Of a DNA stretch of 64,000 nucleotides, positions 42,294 to 52,840 are shown piece after piece. The position numbers and the translations under genes are program-made. The DNA comes from Phragmites australis. Lineage: Eukaryota > Streptophyta > Magnoliopsida > Poales > Poaceae. The first letter of the stretch is position 1, and every line of letters begins with the position of its first letter. The DNA is taken from NCBI RefSeq assembly GCF_958298935.1, contig NC_084921.1, positions 44,983,001 through 45,047,000 of the forward strand, written 5' to 3'. The notes under the pieces are model-generated. The model made no database searches. It had not been told where the DNA came from and was given only the letters and a program-made list of their open reading frames with translations.

Positions 42294-44886
42294 TGTCGAG
42301 GGTTAATCCCTGACAATGTTTTCAGGGTGTACTGGATGATGAGCATGTGATCAACATTTCAGGTGGATGTGTGTGTCGAAGGAAACTCAAGAACACAAGG
42401 ACTTATTCACATTCAGACCTCCCATAGGACAACAGTCCTATGTATTGTGTATTTTCTTATAGTTTAGATGAACTTGTTACAGAATTAGTACCGTCATTTA
42501 CAAGCCCGATCCACCTCCCTTTATATAGTAGGAGGAGATGGGTACATACAAATAGACCGTGTCAAACTCTAAGACCGGCCTAACACTGACAAAGTCAACT
42601 ACTTCTAGCATATGATGACGAATGAAAGGTAGGTTCACCCTACTTTGCCGACCGGTACATCTTGTCCCATCACCGCGTGCCGCACGCTCACCTGTGAGAC
42701 CATCCCACTTGTCTGGCCATCCTGCAGGCCCTGTCCCATCCGCCCAACGGTGCCCCGCCTGTCTGCCAGGGCATCCCATAGCATTTAGTGATATGAAATA
42801 GAGCACTGCACCTCTGCACCCCCCATGACTTTGCTTGCCGAGAGGAGATGCCTGAGGAAGGAAAATACTTAAGTGGATGGTATTAAATGAGATTAGATAG
42901 GTTATATGAGTATCTGCCCCACAACCAGTAAGGGTGTAGCGAAAATGGCCCTATTAGATCATAATTGTGATTTTGATAATTAATGACAATATAGTCATCA
43001 GGACAAATATGTTTGTCAAGAATATATGTTAGTATGTCTCATCGATGCAATACATCAAGAAGCCACCTTAGCTGGGACAAAGTTTGATTGAATTGGTGAA
43101 GTCATAGGAGAATTGACCTCACCGAAAGATCCGGTGCAGAAGAGTTTGCACTCACCGGAGCATTGTGTATAGAGACTAATAGTATCACCGGATAGTCCGG
43201 TGAATAGGATATGAACTCACCAGAGTATTTTGTCCAGAGGCAAAGTGAAGGCTGATGACTTTACAGGAAGGTCCGGTGCTCTTTGTGCTGAACTCACTGG
43301 AGTATTTTTGATAAAGAGAGAGAATGCTGAGAACCTTATCAGATAGTACGATGATCTGCACATGGTAAGACCGGAGCATTTCTTGCATAGAAAAATGCAA
43401 GTGCAGAAGACTAAAGATCAACCCACCGGATGGTCCATCCTTGGTTTGTGCACACCAGAGTATAGCATCGGAGCATTTCTTGTAGAGACGACTGCAAGTA
43501 CTGAAGAATGAAGATCAACTCATCGCATAGTCCGGTGATCATAAAGATAGTTGCATCGGAGCATTTTTCAAAAAAAAAAAAGAAGAAAATTTAACTCACC
43601 GGAAGATCCGGTGTGAATAGAATGAACACCAGATGAATGCATCAGAGTATTTTACACAAAGAGACTGCAAAGGCTCGGATGGCTCAAGATAACTCATCAG
43701 AAGGTCCGGTGATGGATTGGAAGGCACACTGGAGTGTCCTGTATTCACAGAGACTTTGAGTGAAAATCCAATGGCTAGTTTCTAAGGTTGTACTCACTGG
43801 ATGATACGGTGTTAGTACTACTGTTCTCACCGGGTCATCTGGTGTTAACAGTTTTTTTGAGCCGTTGGGAAAATAACTAGTTGGTGGGTTTGAGGCTATA
43901 AATATCTCTTCACTTAGTCATTTGAAGATATGACATGCTGCTAAAGTCTAGAGGAAGCTCATACACACTTGAGAAGACATCCAAGCCACCAAAGTACTTA
44001 AAGTGATTATCCAAAGTAATTAAGCATAAGATTAGATAGTGTTTTAGTGCTTATAGGTCTAGAGTGAGTTGTAACTAGTTGTTACAGCTTGAAGAAGGGA
44101 TCAATGAGTGATCTTAGCTTGTACCGAGTGGTACGTCGACGCCTTAGAGTTTTAGTGACTCGTCGATATCTTAGACCTTAGTGGCTCAAGCTTGTTGACC
44201 CTTCGATTTGGTGTGGAGCGACAGCAAGTCACATATACAAGACGCATAGACCCTTACTTTGGTGGCTCAAGCTCCGAAATAATCACAACGACAAGTGACT
44301 AGAAGAGAAACTAGTGGTGAAACTTTGCCTTAGTGGTTTGGGGCTCATTATGCTTGAGACTTTGTCTTTGTGACTTGGTAGTTTAAGAGTTGTGACCGGA
44401 AGAAACTTGACGATCAGAAGTACATTCTTTGTGGAGCTCCAATGTGTACTAAGGGTCGTTCGTATTCATGCCATCGATATCACGGGATAAAAAATTCTTA
44501 TGCCGATTTTGTCTCTTTACCCTATTTATATTTTCGTATTTATATATTTACAATTTACCTTGCTAGAGCAGGTTACAATACTCTTAAGCGATAGAATAGA
44601 CATAATAGATAAATCTAGAGCACATTTAGATACAAATTGAGATGTATTTATCTTGTGAAATTTTTAAAGCTAATTTGGTTTAGATTTCTATATGTCATAA
44701 TTCAGCTCCCTCTTAGAACGTTACCGTTCCTCGTAAAGAGGTTTCCTTCTACGATCAGAGAACTGGTCGTGCGAGTCCTATCTGATCGCGTAGTGTGGCT
44801 ACGATCTTGATAATATCAACGGCCAACTAGCATCTACCGATGTGAATCCCTAACAAGACGCCCATATTCTTTACACCGATAGTTAG
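42294..44886 (-). mobile_element. Gypsy 5' LTR, split by a Sirevirus-type LTR
   Basis: In minus orientation the LTR ends ACCCTCGACA (42294 on +). Its two parts, 42294-42934 and about 44736-44886, are collinear with the fragment at 12892-13680, which lacks the insertion and so defines it. TATATAGTAGGAGGAGA block at about 42523. The outer boundary is approximate. Confidence 0.7.
42935..44735 (+). mobile_element. Sirevirus-type LTR (solo) inside the gypsy LTR
   Basis: Opens TGTAGCGAAAATGGCCC with TAATTAATGACAATA shortly after, the start architecture of the LTR at 26709 (TGTAGCATCTAGG...GATCAATGACAA). Dense CACCGGATAGTCCGGTG-like palindromes occur about every 60-80 bp from 43120 to 43850; TATA-like CTATAAATATC at about 43898. 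The end near 44735 (GTTACCGTTCCTCG) is inferred from the resumed gypsy LTR. A target duplication is not clear (AAGGG/AAAGA). Confidence 0.65.
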
Positions 44887-45444
44887 ATGTTTATAATAAT
44901 GAATGATCTGTATTTTTTTTTTTAATTAACATGATAATTTTATAACTTTATGATCGAATATAGTATCTCCTTTTAATATTTAAATAATAATATAATAGAT
45001 GGATGCACCGTTTTTTAGCGTTAAGTTAAAAAATCAGTATGCTTAGCTTAGTGCTCGTGGTGTTCTCGTGTACGCCTGATCCGAATCCGATCCACTGCTT
45101 TATCTCCGAAAGTTGTCGCCTTGATGGCAATCGGTGTCGCTCCCGTAGATAGCTCAGGGAACTCCTCGAACAGGCACGGAGGCTGAAAGTGTCAGCCGCC
45201 TGCCTGAGGAAGGTTTCGGCGTGGTGCCATTATGACGTAAGTATTGTATTTTTTTTCTTAGGTCGATTCAAAATTAAAATTAAAAATTAAAAATTTGTTC
45301 TCATCTAATTAAATTAAGAAAAAATAAATTAGATGATGATCTAGAACTACATATTAAATACCCACTTAGAGCCCTAGTTGTTATTCATCCTCTAGTATTC
45401 TCATTACGAATAGATTGCCATCGTGTTTTCCAGATTAGCCACAT
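44887..45444. other. AT-rich intergenic sequence
   Basis: 44887-45000 resembles the AT-rich dispersed repeat at 49785-49875 (TTAGAT/CGTTYATAA-AATGA, TAATTTYATGACYTTAWGATC-like). The rest has no gene. Confidence 0.4.
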
Positions 45445-45934
45445 TTGTCTATCACGGCTAATTCCATGCACCTAAGACCATCTCCAGCGGAGTCCGTTTC
45501 CACGCCGCAAACCCCTATAGCGCCTGGTTTGCCGCCCGACGCCGGCCGCATCCGTCTCCAGCGGCTACCTTATCGGGTAGAACAGGGAAGCGGGGAGGGG
45601 CTCGGTGTCGGCAAAGTTGCGGAGAGATGCGGGCGCCTCATCACTGTGCGCGAGGGGACTGGAGTAGTGGCCGTTGCTCCCGCGGAGAGGCGGAAGTGGA
45701 GCTGGCGACTCCTTGCGGAGGCGAGGCCGGCAGACGACGCAGATCCGGCGACCCGGCAGATGACGCAGACCCGGCGACCGAGCTCGAAGCTTCCCCCGCC
45801 AAAACGTGAAAGCTCTCGTTCGCGTCGTTGTCTCCGCGTCCGCCACCCACCCAACGACGCGGCGGGCATAGCCGGGGCGCCTCGCCGCCGGCTGGCTGCC
45901 TTCCCGCCCCCGCCGACGGCGTGCTCCGGCAGCA

Positions 45935-46845
45935 ATGGCGCTCGACAAGGTAATGGGGGGCTAGGATTTTGGGCTTAAAGGTTTCTGCTTGCAATGTCGG
46001 CTGGAGTGGATGTTTTGATATGGTGGTGGTTGTTGCAGATAGTGATGGATTGGGCAAAGAGGGTGGCGTACGAGCAGGGGGAACAGCATTGGATCACACC
46101 AGGTCCTCTTTTTTCCGCTCACTGTTCGTCTTCTTAGCTTGCTCAGCTTGCCCCTTTGAACACGGAGCTTGTTTAAACTGTGCGCTTCGAGTGCCTTAAC
46201 AAAAGTTTAAACTAGACAAGTAAGTCAGGGAGTTAGAAAGAGCTGCTAAATATGAATTTGTGTTGATAATTTATGCAGGTTTTCTAGAATGAATATTATA
46301 CATATGCGTACAATGGTTTTGTTTTTCATTTCTAAATTATTGTCAACATGCATACAATGAATAATATACTTATACGTACAATGACAGATTTCAAAATCTT
46401 GGTTTGAGTAGTCTTTACTGGAAGAATTAGAACTTGAGTTTTCCTATTTATACTTCACAGTATTGCCTCTGTAGTTGCCCCTTTGAATTTTGCGATGTAT
46501 CTTTTTGAGACAAGCCTTGACTAAGAGTTTTCCACTTTGAAGGCATATGGAACTGAATCTGATATTGATGCTCTTTGTGTTGGTCCCTATATTGCGTCAC
46601 TGCAAGTGAGTATCAATTTTGTATTTTGTTTTTGCCCATTAATTTGAAATTTACTCAGAATGTGTTTATGTGTTAATTTGCAGCATCATTTTTTCGTTGT
46701 TCTGCGACAAATGCTTGAAGGAAGGCCAGAAGTATCAGAATTGCATTCCATTGATGGCGCTAAGGTTCCATTGATTCGTTTTAAATTCAATGGGATTTTA
46801 GTTGATTTTCCTTATGTGCGACTCCCAGTGATCAATGCTGCAGAG
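45935..46845 (+). pseudogene. Nuclear poly(A) polymerase (PAPS-type), truncated
   Basis: Pieces of the N-terminal nucleotidyltransferase domain: exon 45935-45949 (MALDK), 46039-46102 (IVMDWAKRVAYEQG, to HWITP), about 46543-46605 (GTESDIDALCVGPYI) and 46684-46845 (HHFFVVLRQMLEGRPEV, FNGILVDFPYV, ending INAAE). The catalytic D-x-D (SDID) and the third Asp (LVDF) are present. The segment between HWITP and AYGTESDID, which should hold the FGSY helix-turn motif, is missing or badly degraded (only STLK-like residues near 46530). No later exons (central domain, RNA-binding domain) were found before the repeats at 47630. Poly(A) polymerases are normally about 480-740 residues, so this is a truncated copy. 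Upstream 45445-45934 is GC-rich, probably its promoter and 5' UTR. Confidence 0.75.
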
Positions 46846-48410
46846 GTAAGCATTGTGGTCTTTTGATTAGTGTTTGTTTACTTGCTACATCTTTTGCAGC
46901 ATTTAGTGAGGCATACATAATGTCTCTTGAAAGCAATGCCTAATTGTGAACTAGATTTCCCTCCAAAAAATTTCAGTCCAGTAACTTAATGTGTTGTACA
47001 TTTATTTCAACAAGGTTTTGGGTCTTGCACGTAAATGAGTTAAAGCATTCTAGTATTTGTGAAGACTGATATCTTTGATATCCTTATGCATTGGACAAGA
47101 TCTGTTTGCCTCTCTGTTCTCCAGATTGCAACACAGACATGGTTATATGTCTGCAGTAAAATCCTACCTATCCAGGCTAGCAGATAGAGGTTATTGGTGA
47201 AAGCCTTTTAACCAATAAGAAATCTGAGTCTTATTTGGTAAATTTTTGCTCATGCAAATCTGATAAGGGTACCATGTCCCGTCTGTCCTTGTTGGCTGTT
47301 GCTTAGTAGTTTTTCCTGATCCATTCACTAGTGAAATTGTTGCTCATGCAAATCCTACCTATTCTGTCTCATGCATCCATTTCTTATGATCTGATATACA
47401 ACTAGAAGTAATCTAGAATACTACTGCCTCTGATTCTAAACGTAAGTAGTTTTGGATTTTACTGTTTTTATTTGAGTTCAATTTTTGTCTATGGGATTTT
47501 CATAGCTGGCATATGTTACTGCAAGACAGGCTTGTTCAGTTGCTCTTATTTTACGCGTCTGTTCATCATCATGTTCTATTCGTGCTGTTATTTGTGCTGT
47601 AACTTATGCAACTTCATTTTTTATATTTTAAGCTAGCCTAAATATATATTAGAGTGTCAAGTAAGCTTATGGCCTAAACAGTGCTGCTGTGCGCGGTTAT
47701 GGTGGTTGAGGAAAAATCAGTTTAATATAGGGGAGAGAAGATAGTGGATGAGATATAGAGTAGCTGCTGGAGATGGATGAAACAAGTGATACTGTAATAG
47801 TGATAGGAGATACTGTAATAGTATTTTTAAGGATAAAAATTTAAGATACCAGTTAGAGATGGTCTAAGATCATATACAACACGAACGCTTGGCCGGGCAC
47901 TCGTGGGTGGTTGATATTTTTTCTGCCACCAAAGATATTCACGGGAGCACATGTCGTGGCGTCGCTGCTAGCTTAAGCTGTCAACTTCTCATGCCATTTC
48001 AGCGTGAAAACTGACAAATTTAGCCTGAATAACTGAAGATTACCTTGGAAAATTAGTTTATGATATTGTAGCTTAAGACCCTTATACAATAGCATCATTA
48101 TTCTTTATTCTCTTTCTTTAGTCGAATATTTAAGGATCCTTCTATTCCATATCTGTATATGTCCTAAAAGCCGGGCAATGGGCAGCTAGCACAGCCGCCG
48201 AAAGTTCTCGATCGAGAATGCGTGATCTGGTATATATCCGCCGTGTATGAAGAAGTAAGAATTCAGGATGCTTATTCAGACGGCAAGATCGATCAGCGAA
48301 TGATTCCGCGAAGAAGAAACCGGCGTGTTCACACTTCGCACTGCGGAGGTTTACGCATCTTCCGCTCCACTTTAGTTTGTGGTTACTGACTTTTACTGGC
48401 TAGGTGCCTA
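46846..48410. other. Intron-like sequence, then MITE-like sequence
   Basis: 46846-47630 looks like intron or downstream flank of the poly(A) polymerase copy, with no recognisable exon. About 47650-47870 resembles a common grass MITE end (GATACTGTAATAGT twice, ending GAGATGGTCTAA). 47870-48410 has no gene. Confidence 0.4.
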
Positions 48411-49142
48411 GCTAGCTGATCGATTGCGTCGCTGCTAGAGATCCGGCCCCATTCTTCACGTACGATGCACCGTTTCCTACTGCAGCCGAGCTCCTCGTAC
48501 ACCTGTTTCCCCTGTTGTAAATGGAACTGTAACAGCAAGTATGGCTAAGGTTAATAGTGCGACTAACGTCGCTTTAACTTTTTATCTGATAATATTTGAT
48601 TAAATATTAGTCTCTTTAGTTTTTCTATAAAATTAATGTCACTTAATTACAACTAGCTAGCTGATCGATTGCGTCGCTGCTAGAGATCCGGCCCCATTCT
48701 TCACGTACGATGCACCGTTTCCTACTGCAGCCGAGTTCCTCGTACACCTGTTTCCCCTGTTGTAAATGGAACTGTAACAGCAAGTATGGCTAAGGTTAAT
48801 AGTGCGACTAACGTCGCTTTAACTTTTTATCTGATAATATTTGATTAAATATTAGTCTCTTTAGTTTTTCTATAAAATTAATGTCACTTAATTACAACTA
48901 GCTAGCTGATCGATTGCGTCGCTGCTAGAGATCCGGCCCCATTCTTCACGTACGATGCACCGTTTCCTACTGCAGCCGAGTTCCTCGTACACCTGTTTCC
49001 CCTGTTGTAAATGGAACTGTAACAGCAAGTATGGCTAAGGTTAATAGTGCGACTAACGTCGCTTTAACTTTTTATCTGATAATATTTGATTAAATATTAG
49101 TCTCTTTAGTTTTTCTATAAAATTAATGTCACTTAATTACAA
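48411..49142. repeat. Tandem triplication of a 245-bp unit
   Basis: Three units start at 48411, 48656 and 48901 (GCTAGCTGATCGATTGCG), exact 245-bp period, last copy ending about 49142. They are nearly identical: the clearest difference is GAGCTCCTCG in copy 1 and GAGTTCCTCG in copies 2 and 3, which suggests copy 3 arose from copy 2. No coding capacity. Confidence 0.95.
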
Positions 49143-49449
49143 AACATATAAAATTAGAAGAAAAAATAAAAATTATGTTAATAGAAGATAAAATTATTTA
49201 TGCTCCAAATTTATCCCCGTATCGTATACTTATATTGGTTCGATTTGTATACGTTTTGATCAACTATTAAAATCGTGTGTTAGGTTTAGATAGCCCAACA
49301 AATCATAATAGGTCTGCTTTGCCTGCGTATTAGGTCTTGCCTGTTGTTTACTTAATACGACAACCTTGAACTATACGGTGCTTCTTAATCCATTATCTTA
49401 GCAAGAATTTTAAAAAATAATTATTTTTTATTATAAATGTTATCTTTGA

Positions 49450-50320
49450 TTAATTGCATTTTACATGGACTATTTATTTAGGTATTTGATTTTTATAATA
49501 ATTTGTTTTTAAGACTATATTAATATGGATCTTCCTTTTTTTCTATTCTAACCCCAATTTTAATTATTATTAATTTTCTTTTATTTGGACTCTTTATTAG
49601 ACATTTTGCTTTCCAAACCGTGTAAAAATCGAACTGTTAATTTTCTATAATTTTTAATTTCGAATTTAGCTATTTATTAATTGTATTTGATATGGACTAT
49701 TTGGTTTTCAAATTTAGCTATTTATTAATCGTATTTGATATGGGCTCTTTGATTTAATCTAGATAGTTAGACGTTCATAACAATGAGTAGTCTAGATTCT
49801 TTTTTTAGATTAACGTGTAATTTCATGACCTTAAGATCAAACATGGTGGCTTCTTTTAACACTCAAATAATAATATAAATTAATTAATTATATTTTACAT
49901 AGACTCTTTATTTAGATATTTAATTTTTATAATAATTTGATTTTTTTCTAAGACTATATTTGATAGGCATCTTTCTTTTTTCTATTCTAACCTCAATTAA
50001 AATTATTATTTATTTTAATTTATCTGGCTTTATTTAGATATTTTGTTTATCAAACCATATAAAAATCAAACTGCTAATTTTTCATAATTTTAATTCTAAA
50101 TTTAGCTATTTATTAATCATATTTGATATAGACTTTTGGTTTTTGAATTTAACTATTTATTAATCGTATTTGATATGAGATATTTGTTTTAATTTACATC
50201 ATTAGATATTCATAACAATAAGTGTTTAGATTTTTTTCTATTATCATGGTAATTTTTATGACCTTAAAAACGAATATGATATCTTATCTTAAGTTTTAAT
50301 AATTAAATAATATAATAATA
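49450..50320. repeat. AT-rich duplicated repeat, period about 434 bp
   Basis: Two diverged copies, beginning near 49457 (TTTTACATGGACTATTTATT) and 49891 (TTTTACATAGACTCTTTATT). Within each, the phrase TTTAGCTATTTATTAATYRTATTTGATAT occurs twice. A related piece lies at 44887-45000, so the family is dispersed. Confidence 0.75.
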
Positions 50321-50619
50321 AATAGGTAACAATAAAAACTGGAAGTTAAAAGACAGGTATCTACGAACGGATTAAAAGAGACGACGAGGCTTTATTCGTT
50401 TCCCATCCCTGCATTCTTCTACGATCGATCTGCTGCTGACAGCGGCGCACGCAGAATGCTTTATACTCTTCAGGTGCTTCGAAATGGAATTCATAGCGTG
50501 CAGTTCAAGTCCTTACAAGTTTTGCACCATTATTTATACCCCTAAGACCGGGCTCTCTCTTCTCTTCCATAGTACAGCACAATCATCTGAAGTTCTGAAC
50601 TACAGAGCCAGCGGCCAGC

Positions 50620-51346
50620 ATGAGCGATGGCAGGTACGGGTATTCGCGCCCACCACCTCAGGGTAAGTGTCCTGCACCTCCACGCATCAGCGAGCGCTGT
50701 ATCATGTTCTAAATCATGTGTATTGACGGATGCAGAGTTACTAAGGAGGAAGCTCTCTCTTCTTTTTTTTCTTCTTTTATTCTTCTTCTTTCTTTTCTAT
50801 GTCTAAAAATTGAAAGAGGACTTGGTATTCCCTAGATGCCCCCCTAATGAGCGCAATGAATGGATTAATCCATTAGCATGCATGATGTGTTCTTGTTCGG
50901 CCAGCCCTCAGTTTTTCATCTGTGTCGTGCACTGAACACAGGGTACTACAACAGTGGACCGCCGGTGATGGCGCCGCCGCAGTACGCCGCTCCGCCGCCG
51001 AGACGGGAGCCGGGCTTTCTCGAAGGATGGTACGCAGCCATGCATATATGATCAACTTCATGAACCATAATACTATTAAGCTTCCTCTCACTCAAGCTAA
51101 AACATATGATTCCAAGAAGAAGAAAAATATAAGTAAAATTTCGAGAGATAAAAGATTTAATATGATTCAGCCTTTTGTGGTTCTAGGATCCATGATCATA
51201 ATCCATCACTAACAGAAGGAAAAAAAAAATCCTGCGTTTTGTGCTAACGTGCTGTTTTATATCCTGGACACAGCCTTGCTGCTCTGTGCTGCTGCTGCCT
51301 CATAGACGAGTGCTGTTGCGACCCATCGGTCATATTTGTGACCTGA
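50620..51346 (+). CDS. CYSTM-family (cysteine-rich transmembrane module) small protein, 3 exons
   Basis: Exons 50620-50662, 50942-51029 and 51274-51346 give 67 residues, with standard GT-AG sites (G|GTAAGT, TG|GTACGC). Layout: short polar start (MSDGRYGYS), Pro/Tyr/Gln-rich linker (PPPQGYYNSGPP, PPQYAAPPPRRE), then the C-terminal module CLAALCCCCLIDECCCDPS ending VIFVT. That order (Pro-rich N-terminus, Cys-rich hydrophobic tail) defines the CYSTM family, tail-anchored membrane proteins linked to stress tolerance in plants and yeast. The precise role of this member is unknown. Confidence 0.88.
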
Positions 51347-52400
51347 TCACAGCATTCGCCCGTCCCAGCTCAGAGATATACACCATACACGTACGTGTGT
51401 TTGGCTTTTGCTGGTGATTGATGTTTTCAGCCTATAGATTACGGTGCAAATAGCAAAACGCCATTGGGTTCAGGTCTCAGGATCAGAGAGATGGAAATGG
51501 TCTGATCCAGATGCTGTTCTTGTAACAGACGTATGTACTACGCCGTTTGTTTGAATACAAGCACGAGAGGATATATGTGTGCACGATCTGTTTTCAGAAA
51601 AATGTATACTCCTATGTACGATCTAATGTAAGAATAAGTAAAGGCAAACAGACGGTCACTGCTGTTGTTGGAGTTTTCGAGGTTGGACTGCTTCAGTCAG
51701 GGAACAACAGATCGATGCAGATAACGGCCGCCCCAGGTTCTTATTGCAGCAACGAACTTACATGTAAAATCTTGTATTGACCGTGGCCGCACAGATGAGT
51801 TTTTACCCCTCTTTTTAGTGGGGAATGCATGCAGCTTGATTTCTATTTTTTTCACATGATGTATCACACTCCAACAATGACTCCGTATTGCAATACACTT
51901 TTAATTTACTAGCAATCACGTATGTATTTCACACACGTAAAATCAATAATATTGTAATTAAAAAAATTATGAGAAAAATAATTTAAAAATAAAAGCTCAG
52001 GATGTACCCATAAATGAAAGGAAATAATTATATTAATATTTTTTTAATACTAATAGTGTTTATTAATTACAGATTCTAAATAGTTTTTAAACAATTAAGA
52101 GGGTGAGATGGTGGACTAATTTTGATTAGGAATCGTTTGATTGTGTAAGATATACTGTAAAGGTTATTCAAATCTACCGTAGTTTATCTATTTTATATTC
52201 ATTTTAGAGGAGCATAGATAGACATTTAACATATAAGAAGCCATAAAAAAACACGGTGAGATAAGATCAAACAGGGACATGAAGAAATGAGAGAAACAAA
52301 GCAAGCACAATACCAGGAATGCAGCGCGGTCTCGATCGGCGATTATTCCTTCCATTTGTACGAGGCGGGCCATCACCATCGATCACCAAAAACGCGCGCA
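51347..52400. other. CYSTM 3' UTR and intergenic region
   Basis: 51347 to about 51780 is the likely CYSTM 3' UTR. 51890-52090 is AT-rich with repeat-like sequence. Open frames here are short and unrecognised. Confidence 0.4.
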
Positions 52401-52840
52401 TATAAATAGTGATTACCCCCATCCACACACAAACATATATAGACGCCCGGCCACCGTCGTATATTATAATCCTCGTTAGATTCCCAAACCTACGCCAGGG
52501 AGGGGAGGGGGCCTGCCATGTCCTCTCCTCCTCTATTATTCTGCCATGTCCTCCAATCCCAGGCCAACATTTTGAGCCACGCGCGGTGCTGCTAGCTCCT
52601 CGATTCGTTCCTGAATCTTTTTGTGCTAATGCATGCGCGCGACGCCGGCCTCCCTCTTTGCCCTCTCGCATGCGCATAAAAACTAGCTGCGGCAAAACGA
52701 CGACGACCTCGTTTGCATCTTGCGAGCGATTTAAATAGATCGGCGCAGCTGCTGGCTTTGGTGGTATCTTCTTGCTGTTCTCCCTCGGATTGTCCGTCCT
52801 TCTTGTTGTCGTCGTCGACGGGGATATCAAGAAGAAGGGC
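52401..52840 (+). promoter_or_regulatory. SOSEKI gene core promoter and 5' UTR
   Basis: TATAAATA at 52401-52408 is a good TATA box about 430 bp upstream of the start codon. Another AT box, TTTAAATAG, lies at about 52730. Which is used, and hence the length of the 5' UTR, cannot be told from sequence. Confidence 0.45.

Noticed and set aside
45565..46057. Minus-strand frames of 121-138 codons opposite the poly(A) polymerase 5' region
   Set aside because: Low-complexity Arg/Ser-rich frames antisense to a GC-rich promoter/5' UTR; no domain.
48411..49142. Candidate satellite or centromere array
   Set aside because: Only three copies in a gene-bearing region; a local tandem duplication is enough.
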